Assembly: GCF_016316925.1 (NCBI RefSeq)
Contig: NZ_JAEEGB010000026.1
Span: forward strand, 1 to 64,000
Direction of reading: 5' to 3'
DNA: 64,000 nt
Origin: Clostridium aciditolerans
GTDB taxonomy: Bacteria; Bacillota; Clostridia; Clostridiales; Clostridiaceae
A model generated the notes under the pieces. The model saw only the letters and a program-made list of their open reading frames with translations, ran no database searches and had not been told where the DNA came from. Position 1 is the first letter of the stretch, and each line of letters opens with the position of its first letter. The position numbers and the translations under genes are program-made. Positions 18,580 through 26,821 of this stretch are shown here, piece by piece.

Positions 18580-19602
18580 TTACTTAGATGGAAGGAATTC
18601 ATTTGTGAATGCGTCCTCTGCCTTCATATCTTTAGTTATAAGCTTCTTATCAAGAAGGAATTTTGTATAGTTGTTCCAAACAGATGCTTTCATTTCTCCC
18701 CATCTTGGAGCATCTTCCTTGTATTTATTTTTAAGATATTTTTGGCTTTCTACAGCAAGATTTTTGTCTATCTCTGGAGCATTTTTAACAAAAATATCTG
18801 CAGCTTCTTCTGGTTTATCCATAGCAAATTCATATCCTTTAGTAGTAGCTTTCATAAACTTCTTAACCATTTCTGGTTTATCCTTTAAAGTACTTTCATT
18901 TGCTATAAGTATAGGTGTATAGTAGTCTAAATCAGGATTTAATTTTCTTACCTCTATGTAATCTAAAGGTATGTTTTTAAGTTTTGCTTCTATACCAGTC
19001 CAGCCTTCATATATCCATGCAAAATCTATATTGCTTTTAGTTGCTGCAAAGAAATCTTGACTTCCCATGTCAACTATCTTAAGTTTATTAAAATCAGCAC
19101 CTTCCTTTTCCATTATTGCCTGCAATACAGCTTTCTCAGAAGGTGAGCCCCATCCTCCATAAGTCTTTCCTTCAAAGTCCTTTACAGTTTTTATGTTTTT
19201 GCTCTTTAGAGCTGCAAAGCCTGAAGTATTATGTTGAATTATGGCAGCTATAGCCTTAATAGGAAGTGGATTTTCTGAAGTTCTAGCATAAGTTAAATCT
19301 TCTTGGTAACTTACACCAAAATCACCTTTACCAGCAGCTATTAGGTTTCCTACTGCTCCTTCTGAAGGTTGAATTATTTCTACATCTAAACCTTCTTCTT
19401 TATAGTAACCTTTATCCTTAGCTACATATAAGCCTGTATGATTAGTATTAGGTGTCCAATCCAGTATCACCTTAACCTTTGTTAATTCTTTCTTTTCTGT
19501 TGTATTACTTTGAGGTGCCTTATTTGTTGAGCCGCATCCTGCAAAAATAGCAGTTGCTACTATAACTGAAGTTAAAATAGTTAAAAGTTTTTTTCCTTTC
19601 AT
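18580..19602 (-). CDS. thiY: Thiamin pyrimidine-precursor binding lipoprotein (ThiY-like)
   Basis: 340 aa. An N-terminal lipoprotein signal has lipobox AIFAGC (Cys near residue 22). Then comes an NMT1/THI5-like binding domain starting [20 protein letters not shown], the hallmark of ThiY proteins that bind formylaminomethyl-pyrimidine or HMP. It sits under a TPP riboswitch with thiZ downstream. The start codon lacks a nearby Shine-Dalgarno. GGGAGG is 29 bases away, but a 20-base hairpin between them would shorten the gap (see 19611-19637). Ligand identity is inferred from family and riboswitch. Confidence 0.9.
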   Translation of the reverse strand: MKGKKLLTILTSVIVATAIFAGCGSTNKAPQSNTTEKKELTKVKVILDWTPNTNHTGLYVAKDKGYYKEEGLDVEIIQPSEGAVGNLIAAGKGDFGVSYQEDLTYARTSENPLPIKAIAAIIQHNTSGFAALKSKNIKTVKDFEGKTYGGWGSPSEKAVLQAIMEKEGADFNKLKIVDMGSQDFFAATKSNIDFAWIYEGWTGIEAKLKNIPLDYIEVRKLNPDLDYYTPILIANESTLKDKPEMVKKFMKATTKGYEFAMDKPEEAADIFVKNAPEIDKNLAVESQKYLKNKYKEDAPRWGEMKASVWNNYTKFLLDKKLITKDMKAEDAFTNEFLPSK

Positions 19603-19610
19603 AAATACAC

Positions 19611-19637
19611 TGCCCGGTAAATACCCGGCAACCTCCC
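19611..19637 (-). promoter_or_regulatory. Hairpin between Shine-Dalgarno and thiY start
   Basis: GGGAGG (19632-19637) is followed after one base by TGCCGGGTATTTACCGGGCA (19611-19630), which folds with a four-base loop and one G-G mismatch. Eight bases then lead to ATG. Folding brings the effective spacing from 29 to about 9 bases, as in the known phage T4 gene 38 case. Confidence 0.5.
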
Positions 19638-19645
19638 TTCGAAAT

Positions 19646-19677
19646 AATAAAAACCCTTTTCATGAATGCGAAAAGGG
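19646..19677 (-). terminator. Riboswitch-linked intrinsic terminator
   Basis: CCCTTTTCGCATTCATGAAAAGGG followed by TTTTTATT on the minus strand, lying between the TPP aptamer and thiY. TPP binding is expected to favour it. Confidence 0.85.
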
Positions 19678-19710
19678 CTAAAATAGCAACAAATTAAAAT
19701 TAAACTATTT

Positions 19711-19792
19711 TCCCTACGTTGGCATTACCCAATTCAGGTTATAAGGGTCGAAGCTTAAAACTTCCTCTCAGACAATATTATTGCCTCCCCTA
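19711..19792 (-). ncRNA. TPP riboswitch (THI element)
   Basis: Minus strand shows TAGGGGAGGC, CTGAGAGGAAG, CGACCCTTATAACCTGAATT and GGGTAATGCCAACGTAGGGA. These are the conserved P2/J3-2/P4-P5 segments of the TPP aptamer in the right order. Located 109 bp upstream of thiY with a terminator in between. Confidence 0.95.
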
Positions 19793-19822
19793 ATTTATTT
19801 TATTGAAATATCTAACACATAA

Positions 19823-19852
19823 AGTATATCACTTCGTGCATAAATATGTCAA
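19823..19852 (-). promoter_or_regulatory. Promoter of the thiY-thiZ unit
   Basis: TTGACA (19847-19852), 18-bp spacer, TATACT (19823-19828) on the minus strand, immediately upstream of the TPP aptamer. The rest of 19853-20172 shows no gene. Confidence 0.75.
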
Positions 19853-20172
19853 ATCGTATACATAATAATAACTTTATATTTGTAAGTCCTTTAAGCGTGA
19901 TTTTTATATATAAATAAAAGCCTTTAATACTAATTTAACACTGGCTTAAACCTTACTTAAAAGTATACATGTAAAATTAAATTGTAGCTATTTATTCTAT
20001 CCATATATAGGATTTATTTAGAGTACACTATCTATTTGATACATTAGTTTGAAGTTTATTGAGTTCTATCTGTTATTTTTTAGTATATTTTTTCACCTAA
20101 TGTAAGATAACTATATATTAGAATTGTAAAATGGTTTATCTTTTATAATTATCAAAGAAAGGTGTATATTAT

Positions 20173-20412
20173 ATGATAATATTTAATAAACAAAAATTTG
20201 TTATTACTTTTGGTATTTCAGCTATATTGCTTTATGCATCCTTTGCAGCAAATGCAGCATATAGCTCTAATTATAAATTTAATAGACTAACAGATATTTA
20301 TACCAGCATAAGCAATTATTTAAAACTAGAACAAACACCGGATCAAATATCAAGAAACTCCGAAAAGATTATTCTTAAAAATATAGAAAAAAGTATAATA
20401 AACAAAAAATAA
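20173..20412 (+). CDS. Small putative secreted protein
   Basis: 79 aa, divergently placed between thiY and thiX. The N-terminus (KFVITFGISAILLYASFAANA, split by position) is a convincing signal peptide with an AxA-type cleavage near residue 28. It is followed by about 50 polar residues rich in Lys and Asn. GAAAGG lies 11 bases before the ATG. It ends at a long inverted repeat shared with the convergent thiX. No family recognised. Confidence 0.5.
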   Translation: MIIFNKQKFVITFGISAILLYASFAANAAYSSNYKFNRLTDIYTSISNYLKLEQTPDQISRNSEKIILKNIEKSIINKK

Positions 20413-20486
20413 CACTGCCATAGTTATAAGTGTCTGAACTAGAAAGTTGACTTTTCTGTTCTTAAACTTATAATTACAGCGGTGTT
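20411..20486. terminator. Bidirectional terminator (long imperfect inverted repeat)
   Basis: AACACTGCCATAGTTATAAG pairs, with G-U tolerance, with CTTATAATTACAGCGGTGTT. The loop contains a second small hairpin with GAAAGTTGAC. It fills the space between the convergent 20173 gene and thiX. Confidence 0.65.
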
Positions 20487-20487
20487 A

Positions 20488-21261
20488 CTACCCTCTTTCT
20501 TTAACTTTTCTTTGCCATGGCATAAAAATATATTGAAGCATATACATAAGTCCAAATAAAGCCATGCTTAATATTATTATTATAATTATAGCTGCAAATA
20601 TTTTATCAAGAGCATAAGCATTTTTAGCTCTTACCATAAATATACCAAGACCTTTGTCTCCTCCAAGCCACTCACCAATTATCGCTCCCATTATGCTGTA
20701 TGTTGCCGCTATTCTAAGTCCTGAGAAAAAAGAACCTAAAGAGCCTGGAAACTTAACAAAAATGAATTTTTGTATTCTAGAAGCTCCCATTATATCCATA
20801 AGGCTCAACATATCATTATCAGCCGCTTCTAATCCATCAACTAAACTTATAACAATAGGGAAAAAACACACCATTATGACAACAATAACCTTTGGAAGCA
20901 TGCCAAAACCAAACCATATTATAAATATTGGCGCCAAGGCTATTGTTGGTATAGTCTGAGAAATTACAAGTATAGGATAAATACAACTTTTTACTATTTT
21001 TACACTATCCATAATTATAGATAGTATTATTGCAAAAATTACTGAAAGTAAAAAACCTAAAAGAGCTTCATATAAGGTAGCATAAATGTGAGGCTTTAAA
21101 TCTGGCATAATTCTAAAAAGAGTATTTATTATGTCTTTAGGGGATGGAAGAATATACTTAGGTATTCCCCCTTTATCCACAACTAATTGCCATAAAAAAA
21201 TTAATATTAACTGAAAAACAACGGATATAGTTCCATTAATTGACTTACTATAATTCTTCAC
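20488..21261 (-). CDS. thiX: Thiamin-precursor ABC transporter, permease
   Basis: 257 aa, six membrane helices of the BPD_transp_1 (SsuC/TauC/ThiX) type. The cytoplasmic EAA loop is MDIMGASRIQKFIFVKFPGS near residues 157-176. The start is GTG at 21261. It is the only permease near thiY and thiZ, but it is transcribed separately, with an unrelated small gene in between and no aptamer of its own. The assignment to thiamin-precursor uptake is by family and neighbourhood. Confidence 0.82.
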   Translation of the reverse strand: MKNYSKSINGTISVVFQLILIFLWQLVVDKGGIPKYILPSPKDIINTLFRIMPDLKPHIYATLYEALLGFLLSVIFAIILSIIMDSVKIVKSCIYPILVISQTIPTIALAPIFIIWFGFGMLPKVIVVIMVCFFPIVISLVDGLEAADNDMLSLMDIMGASRIQKFIFVKFPGSLGSFFSGLRIAATYSIMGAIIGEWLGGDKGLGIFMVRAKNAYALDKIFAAIIIIIILSMALFGLMYMLQYIFMPWQRKVKERG

Positions 21262-21363
21262 TAATTACACATCCTAAACAATTAGATATATATTTTTACA
21301 AAAAACATTGCTTTAATAATAATACCTAAAGTATTATAAGTTGCCTGTCTACAAATACATAAA

Positions 21364-21389
21364 ACCCTTCTCCCAGCTTGGAAAAGGGT
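21364..21389 (-). terminator. Terminator-like hairpin in the thiX 5' leader
   Basis: ACCCTTTTCC-AAGCTGG-GAGAAGGGT, then TTTTATG on the minus strand, about 100 bp upstream of thiX. It resembles the riboswitch terminator of thiY, but no TPP aptamer lies before it. Confidence 0.55.
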
Positions 21390-21416
21390 CAAACTTAATA
21401 ACCTTTGCTAACTGTT

Positions 21417-21446
21417 ATTATATCATTTTATAGATAATTATGTCAA
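21417..21446 (-). promoter_or_regulatory. Promoter upstream of thiX
   Basis: TTGACA (21441-21446), 18-bp spacer and a perfect TATAAT (21417-21422) on the minus strand. The transcript would begin near 21410, only about 20 nt before the hairpin at 21364-21389. Confidence 0.7.
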
Positions 21447-21486
21447 AGCTAACTTAAGATCTTAAACTCTATATAGGGTTTAAGCT

Positions 21487-21717
21487 AGAAAATTGACTTA
21501 CACAAAGGGCTATGTTTCCAAAGCTGAAGGTAGATTTAAAAACTTTGTGTCAGTCTTAGTGAAGTGTTTTAAGACAACCTTAGAATCTTAGATACTGTTT
21601 GAGCAGAGCGAGTTTATCTCAGTTCTTAGGTCGTCTAAAACACAAGCTTTAGACTGACTAAAAGTTTTTAACGGACTAAAGCTTGGAAACATAGTCCGGG
21701 GTGTAAGTCAATTTTCT
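21487..21717. repeat. Large palindromic element, family B, full-length copy
   Basis: One 231-bp near-palindrome. AGAAAATTGACTTACAC at the left end pairs with GTGTAAGTCAATTTTCT at the right. The pairing continues inward through CTATGTTTCCAAAGCT/AGCTTGGAAACATAG, TTTAAAAACTTT/AAAAGTTTTTAA and GTGTTTTAAGACAACCT/AGGTCGTCTAAAACAC to a central loop near 21603. It lies 11 bp beyond the tatD stop. An internally shortened relative is at 41646-41753. Confidence 0.85.
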
Positions 21718-21728
21718 GCCTTTGAACC

Positions 21729-22475
21729 CTATATATCGTTTCCGACTAGTGCACTAAAATTATCTTCCATCTGTTTTTCCATTTCCTCAAAGGTCAGTTT
21801 TTTCATCTCACCTAGTCTTTTCATAATCCTTAAAACTAATTTGGGCATTCCTATATTACCACTTAGCCATTCTTCTGCTCCCGGACCATCAGTTTCTACA
21901 AACATTTTATCTACAGGTACAATTGTTGCTATTTCTCTTATAATATCTGAATAAAAAAGCTCCGTACTTATTGTAAAATAGTATCCTCTATCTATCATTT
22001 TATATAACACATTCTTAGGGCCAGAATACCAGTGAACTATTACTCTACTCATTGAATACTTATCCAAAAGCTTTAAAACCTCTTCCTCAGCACCTTTAGT
22101 ATGGATATTTATAACCTTATTTAGCCGCTTAGCTTCACGTAAGAAAAATTCGAATACTTTCATTTGTGATTCAAAACTTGTTTTATCTTCCACCCAAAAA
22201 AAATCTAGGCCTATCTCTCCAATAATTGGAGTTTCCTCTATATAAGGAATGAGCGTCCATAAGTCTCTTTCACAACCTTTTGCTTTCCATGGGTGTATCC
22301 CAAAAGTAGGCACTATATAAGAACACATTTCAGATATTTTCTTACTTTTTATATAAGATTCCATATCCATGGAATTAGCTATACTCAATATTTTATTTTC
22401 ATTTATTTCCTTTATAGCCCTTTTTAAATCCTCTTTACTATATTGATCTATATGAGTGTGAACATCTATTAACAT
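21729..22475 (-). CDS. TatD-family metal-dependent hydrolase
   Basis: 248 aa, amidohydrolase barrel of the TatD DNase family. The metal ligands are visible in order: DVHTHID (residues 4-10), GEIGLDF, NIHTKGAEEE, VHWYSGP and FVETDGPG. Start ATG with AGGAGG. TatD proteins are 3'-5' exonucleases or related hydrolases. Shorter and more diverged than housekeeping TatD, so it is probably one of the accessory paralogues common in clostridia. Monocistronic, with the family B palindrome directly downstream. Confidence 0.85.
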   Translation of the reverse strand: MLIDVHTHIDQYSKEDLKRAIKEINENKILSIANSMDMESYIKSKKISEMCSYIVPTFGIHPWKAKGCERDLWTLIPYIEETPIIGEIGLDFFWVEDKTSFESQMKVFEFFLREAKRLNKVINIHTKGAEEEVLKLLDKYSMSRVIVHWYSGPKNVLYKMIDRGYYFTISTELFYSDIIREIATIVPVDKMFVETDGPGAEEWLSGNIGMPKLVLRIMKRLGEMKKLTFEEMEKQMEDNFSALVGNDI

Positions 22476-22552
22476 GCTATTTATATCCTCCTGTTGTTTT
22501 CACATTATAATAATATGTATAATTATATTATACACACCATTTGACATATATA

Positions 22553-22580
22553 TTGAGTTTTATGAAAATTATGGTATAAT
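22553..22580 (+). promoter_or_regulatory. Promoter of the c-di-GMP riboswitch operon
   Basis: TTGAGT (22553-22558), 16-bp spacer, TATAAT (22575-22580). The predicted start near 22587 is some 40 nt before the aptamer. Confidence 0.65.
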
Positions 22581-22624
22581 TAAAACTGATATTAAATAGT
22601 AGCTTAAACAAAATAATAGTCAAA

Positions 22625-22718
22625 CTTAATAAAGGCAAACTTATCTAAAGGTAAGGACGCAAAGCCATGAGTCTAAAGGATATTTTCCCATGATTGTCAG
22701 GTTGCTAGGTTAACGCTG
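22625..22718 (+). ncRNA. Cyclic di-GMP-I (GEMM-I) riboswitch
   Basis: Contains, in order, AAAGGCAAACTTATC, a GTAAGGACGCAAAGCC segment, GAGTCTAAAGGA and TCAGGTTGCTAGGTTAACG. GGACGCAAAGCC and GCTAGGTTAAC are the most conserved words of the class-I aptamer. A terminator hairpin follows at once, so control is probably by transcription termination. It precedes the KAS-III-like gene by 67 bp. Confidence 0.93.
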
Positions 22719-22722
22719 TTTA

Positions 22723-22759
22723 AAAATAGCATCGCTTAGCATTGCTATTTTTTGTTTTT
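22723..22759 (+). terminator. Expression-platform terminator of the c-di-GMP riboswitch
   Basis: AATAGCA/TGCTATT stem with an 11-base loop, then TTTTTTGTTTTT. The 5' arm can also pair with the 3' flank of the aptamer (GCTGTTT), giving a plausible antiterminator. Confidence 0.85.
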
Positions 22760-22785
22760 GCAGCAAATTACTAGGGGGAGTTACT

Positions 22786-23790
22786 ATGCATAAAAATGTA
22801 CATATAATTGGAGTGGGAACATATCATCCCAACAGACAATTGGACAATCACTATTTCGTTGAACACTTTAAAAAATATCAACTTGAAGATCATGCTGCAG
22901 CACTTATGGGTAAGTTAGGCAGAGAAATAAGAGCTCTTGCTGACAAAGGTGAAACTAGTGTTACCATGGCAGTTCAAGCCTCTAATCAAGCTTTAGCCAG
23001 CGCAGGGTTATCTGCATCTGATATCGATATGATTATCTCAGTATCAGATACGCCTGAATATTTATCACCTTGCTGTGCTCTTTTAATTAAAAATCAACTT
23101 AAAGCAGAGAATGTTTCATCAGTTTTTGATGTTAACTGTAATTGTATAGGTATGATAACAGGTATAGATATAGCAGCAAGATATCTTAAGACTGACAATA
23201 AATATAAGAAAGTATTAGTTGTTGGATCATTATTAATAAGTAAACTAGCTAGAGAAGATGATATGGTAGCCTTTGGTTGTTCTGCCGATGGTGCTGCTGC
23301 AATAATTCTTGAGAAAAGAGAAGAAGAGGAAGAAAGAGGTATTTTGGGTTCTAGAATGTTTACAGATGATTCCTACTATTGGTCCGTAACCATGCCCGGA
23401 TGCGGAATGTCAAATACTCCTGATAACAGTATAGATTCAGAAGATAAAAAAATGCTTTGGAAACCCTTCGATTTTAGCTTTCTTTCAGAAAAATGGAGTG
23501 AAACAATTACAAAACTTTTACAGGACTACGGATACGTTCCTGATGACGTTAATCATTATTTTATGTCACAATTTTCACGGGTAGATCTTGAGTTAACCTT
23601 AGATAAACTAGGCGCCGATATAAGCAAGGCAACCTTTGTTGGAAATAAATATGGGTATACTGGGTGTACAAGTCCTATTATGGCTTTAGATGACAGATTA
23701 AAATATAAAAAATTTAATAGAGATGATATAGTTGTATTCTGCTCTGTGGCCTCTGGATACAGTATAGGAACCTTACTGTATAAATGGTAA
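22786..23790 (+). CDS. KAS-III-like (FabH fold) thiolase-superfamily enzyme lacking the usual His/Asn
   Basis: 334 aa, full-length KAS-III fold. DVNCNCIGM carries the nucleophile-equivalent Cys120, and [10 protein letters not shown] matches the FGDGAGA-type core. Where FabH has PHQAN the protein reads MSQFS (Ser261), and where FabH has GNTSAAS it reads GYTGCTS (Tyr291). Two of the three catalytic residues are therefore missing, so standard decarboxylative condensation looks unlikely. Acyl transfer or another thioester reaction is possible. Start ATG with AGGGGGAG. Controlled by the c-di-GMP riboswitch and 25 bp ahead of a chemoreceptor gene. Product unknown. Confidence 0.82.
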   Translation: MHKNVHIIGVGTYHPNRQLDNHYFVEHFKKYQLEDHAAALMGKLGREIRALADKGETSVTMAVQASNQALASAGLSASDIDMIISVSDTPEYLSPCCALLIKNQLKAENVSSVFDVNCNCIGMITGIDIAARYLKTDNKYKKVLVVGSLLISKLAREDDMVAFGCSADGAAAIILEKREEEEERGILGSRMFTDDSYYWSVTMPGCGMSNTPDNSIDSEDKKMLWKPFDFSFLSEKWSETITKLLQDYGYVPDDVNHYFMSQFSRVDLELTLDKLGADISKATFVGNKYGYTGCTSPIMALDDRLKYKKFNRDDIVVFCSVASGYSIGTLLYKW

Positions 23791-23815
23791 TAATTTTAAG
23801 GAGTTGAGTAGTTAT

Positions 23816-25345
23816 ATGCAAACCAATTCAAACACTATAATTAAATATCAAGAACAAACATTAAAATTCGTTATAATTATCTATTCTATAAGTGCGTTGC
23901 TAGCAGGATCAATGTTTCCTATAATGAAACTATTAAGATTATATAATGAGGTTAGTTGGCCTTATTTAATTGCACTATTTTTACTAGGTATTTTTGAAAT
24001 AGTTATTCTCAATGTTATGTATAAGCGAGCAGTTGTAGACGGAAAACTTAATGATAGAGTCTTTAAAAATCTAAAAATGGTTATACTTGCAGCTTCCTAT
24101 ACAAACTGCATATATATGGGCTTAATAATTCCATCTAAAGAGCTTTGGGTAACAGTGTTTTATTTTATTATACTTGGTTCCCTATTTTTGGATAATAAAA
24201 TGAATATAATTTCTATTATATTAAGTATTGTCTCAGAAATTATAGTGTTTACTATGAATCCTTATACATTACCAAATCAGTTCTTTTTAAGAGAATTGAT
24301 ACTTAGAATAGTTTCTATATTCCTAGTTTCATTTGCTATTATAGCTTTTACTTCTTTTTCATCTAAGCTACTAAAATCTATCGAGAAAAGTGAAGAGGAA
24401 CTTAAAAAGAGTAATGAAAATATAAGTAATCTATTTAGCAGAACCGCTGAATTTGCCAAATGTTTGCTAAGTTCAAGTGAAACATTAGCTGCTATATCTA
24501 CAGAAGAAAGTAAAGCTATGGAGGAAATATCAAACACTACTCAAACAATTTCTGAAGATGCAGATAAGCTGTTAAATAATTCTTCTGAAAATACTAGAAT
24601 ACTTAATGAACTTTTGAATGCAAATGAATCTATCTCAACTAAAGCTAAAGATACTGAAAATAATTCTACAAATCTCATTCATTTGTCTAATCAAAATGAA
24701 GAAGCGTTAAATGAAACTCTGAATATTATAAGTAGTATAAAAAATAGTGTAGAAAATACATTTGATGCTACAAAGATATTAGAGGAAAAATCTCAACAAA
24801 TTGATGAAATACTCCTTATAATAAGACAGATATCTGATCAAACTAATCTTCTTGCATTAAATGCATCAATTGAAGCAGCAAGAGCTGGTGAGCTTGGACG
24901 AGGTTTTGCAGTTGTTGCAGATGAAATCAGAACTCTCGCTGAAAATACAAGAGAATCGCTAAACGATGTATCATTAATTACTAATGAGTTTAAAGAAAGA
25001 GTTACTGAGGTCGAAAATCTTATGACTGAGAACACTGAAAAAATAAGCACTGGAGATGCTATTATAACCAATGCTGTTGAAAATATAAGAGTTATGCTAA
25101 CTGGATTAAAGAATTCTGGAACAAATATACAAGAAATAAGTAAGCTAACTAATACTCTATTATCAGAAACTCAAAGTGTTGTTGTATTTAATAGCAATAT
25201 CTGTGAAACTACAAAAGAAACTATAAACAATTTCAATTTAGTTAACAAATCTATAAGTCAAAATTTAGCTATAAGTGAAGAACTAACCAGCAGCGCTGAA
25301 AGCTTAAAAAATATTGCTATTGAAATGAATGAATTGATTTCCTAA
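23816..25345 (+). CDS. Methyl-accepting chemotaxis protein with six-helix membrane sensor
   Basis: 509 aa. Six hydrophobic helices occupy roughly residues 17-195 with only short loops between them, so the sensor is in or near the membrane rather than an extracytoplasmic Cache or 4HB domain. No HAMP is obvious. A coiled coil leads to the MCP signalling domain with hairpin tip [23 protein letters not shown]. The frame is open from 23804 (TTG), but that codon abuts AAGGAG; the ATG at 23816 is preferred. Second gene of the c-di-GMP riboswitch operon. Confidence 0.88.
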   Translation: MQTNSNTIIKYQEQTLKFVIIIYSISALLAGSMFPIMKLLRLYNEVSWPYLIALFLLGIFEIVILNVMYKRAVVDGKLNDRVFKNLKMVILAASYTNCIYMGLIIPSKELWVTVFYFIILGSLFLDNKMNIISIILSIVSEIIVFTMNPYTLPNQFFLRELILRIVSIFLVSFAIIAFTSFSSKLLKSIEKSEEELKKSNENISNLFSRTAEFAKCLLSSSETLAAISTEESKAMEEISNTTQTISEDADKLLNNSSENTRILNELLNANESISTKAKDTENNSTNLIHLSNQNEEALNETLNIISSIKNSVENTFDATKILEEKSQQIDEILLIIRQISDQTNLLALNASIEAARAGELGRGFAVVADEIRTLAENTRESLNDVSLITNEFKERVTEVENLMTENTEKISTGDAIITNAVENIRVMLTGLKNSGTNIQEISKLTNTLLSETQSVVVFNSNICETTKETINNFNLVNKSISQNLAISEELTSSAESLKNIAIEMNELIS

Positions 25346-25430
25346 AATAATAACTCTATGGACATCCATATTACCATTATAGCAAAATGTATTTTTCTTA
25401 ATAACTAGAAGCATACATTATTTTAACAAT

Positions 25431-25489
25431 AAAAAAGAATCTCCTGTAATTAGTTTTACCGAAAACCTAATTATAGAAGATTCTTTTTA
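25431..25489. terminator. Bidirectional terminator
   Basis: AAAAAAGAATCT...AGATTCTTTTT outer stem with inner TAATTAG/CTAATTA pairing. It lies between convergent genes ending at 25345 and 25525. Confidence 0.8.
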
Positions 25490-25524
25490 TATTTGAAACT
25501 ATACCAAATTTTAATTTATCCAGG

Positions 25525-26316
25525 CTAGCTTATTTCACTAACTAACTTGTCTACCTCATTATTAACTCTACTTGAAGCAGTAACCTGAAGTTCTGATAAA
25601 GAATTCAACTTATTTGACTCTTCTTTAATATTTTTTATTTCACCGGATAACTGACTTAAAATTTTACTTATTTCTTCACTAAAGCCTCTTGTGCTTTCAG
25701 CAAGCTTTTGAATTTCCGCTGCAACTACTGAAAATCCTTTCCCTTGCTCTCCGGCTCTTGCTGCTTGAATTGCCGCATTAAGTCCAAGTATTTTTGTATG
25801 CTTAGTCATTTTTTCTACATACTTTATTATTTCGTCTGTTTTGGCAATATGCTCATTTGAATTTTTAGTTGAAATCACTAAAGCATCGCTCACATTATGA
25901 ATATCTTTAACACTAGTTGATATATCTTTAAGTTCCTTTTGTATTACAGATGAAGTATCATTAATTACTTCCATACTCTTATTAAGCTTTTCCAATGTTT
26001 CTATATCTTTTTTCACTAATGTTGTTATTAATAATGCAGCCTTAGAGTTAAGTATAGTAGTCTTGTCACTAAATTTTTCAAATAAAATTTTTGAGACATT
26101 CTCATTCCCTGTAACCTCAAGAATTATATCAATATTGTCACAATTTATATCATCCATTGATTTTAAGCATTTAATTCCTAGCTGCTTAGCCAATTTAATT
26201 CCTGGTGCATCCATATCTCTATCAACAACGGTTTTAATTCTTATATCACTAATATTACTTAAAGATTGAATAATGCTGTAGCCCCCGTGTCCGGCTCCAA
26301 CAATAACTATGTTCAT
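25525..26316 (-). CDS. Rossmann-fold (NAD-binding-like) domain fused to a short chemoreceptor signalling domain
   Basis: 263 aa, no membrane segment or signal peptide. Residues 1-105 form a Rossmann domain: [13 protein letters not shown] with GxGxxG at 7-12, an acidic residue at the end of the second strand (Asp32), then EVTGNENV, like the nucleotide-binding half of homoserine or aspartate dehydrogenases but without a catalytic half. Residues 110-263 are a shortened MCP signalling hairpin with tip [19 protein letters not shown] (177-195). A soluble receptor that reports NAD(P)(H) or a related nucleotide to CheA/CheW is a reasonable inference. Start ATG with AAAGGTGG. No che kinase genes are nearby. 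Confidence 0.85.
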   Translation of the reverse strand: MNIVIVGAGHGGYSIIQSLSNISDIRIKTVVDRDMDAPGIKLAKQLGIKCLKSMDDINCDNIDIILEVTGNENVSKILFEKFSDKTTILNSKAALLITTLVKKDIETLEKLNKSMEVINDTSSVIQKELKDISTSVKDIHNVSDALVISTKNSNEHIAKTDEIIKYVEKMTKHTKILGLNAAIQAARAGEQGKGFSVVAAEIQKLAESTRGFSEEISKILSQLSGEIKNIKEESNKLNSLSELQVTASSRVNNEVDKLVSEIS

Positions 26317-26439
26317 AAGCTTCCACCTTTCAAACTATATATTTTAATCATAATTTCAGTAAACCTTTACTTTAGTACAACTTAATTTTATAGGAAATTT
26401 AAGGACAATTCAATATTATTAGCTAACTAATAATATAAA

Positions 26440-26606
26440 GTATGAAAATCCTTCTCCTATTGTCTAATGAGTACTCACTGAGTAAGCGATTCACTCAAAA
26501 CCAGCGCTCTGAGTAAGCGACTATCTCCAAATCAGAGATTTTGGATGCCTGCTTAAGATTTGGGATATCTACTTAAGATTTTGTATGCTTGCTTAAACGT
26601 AAAAAT
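26440..26606. repeat. Dispersed palindromic repeat, family A, copy 2
   Basis: Starts TATGAAAATCCTTCTCCTAT and runs through AATGAGTACTCACTGAGTAA, GCGATTCACT and several AAATCAGAGATTTTGG/CTGCTTAA units, in the same order as 2666-2795. It occupies most of the 307-bp gap between the small gene at 26624 and the Rossmann-MCP gene. Confidence 0.7.
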
Positions 26607-26623
26607 AGCTGAAAAGTAGGCAA

Positions 26624-26806
26624 TTACTTTTCAACTATTTTATTTATAATATTCTTTTCTATAAGCTCACTTCTACTAAAACCTTTTTTAAAGTATCTTA
26701 TTTGTTTATATTTAACACCAGTCATTTCGAAATCTAACACATCAATTCTGTCTCCGTTATAGACAACTGGCTCCTTTTGTTTTTTTAAGAACACATGTAT
26801 TTCCAA
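26624..26806 (-). CDS. Small conserved-looking cytoplasmic protein, unknown function
   Basis: 60 aa, TTG start (MEIHVFLKKQKEPVVYNG...), no membrane segment, basic and aromatic in the second half. GGAGAGGGGCTT provides a strong ribosome site. It begins 15 bp after the AI-2E-type gene and so is very likely its operon partner. No family recognised. Confidence 0.55.
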   Translation of the reverse strand: MEIHVFLKKQKEPVVYNGDRIDVLDFEMTGVKYKQIRYFKKGFSRSELIEKNIINKIVEK

Positions 26807-26821
26807 AAGCCCCTCTCCTCT

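Noticed and set aside
26440-26606. CRISPR-like short repeats
   Set aside because: The repeated words differ in length, are palindromic throughout and have no regular spacers; no cas genes are near.
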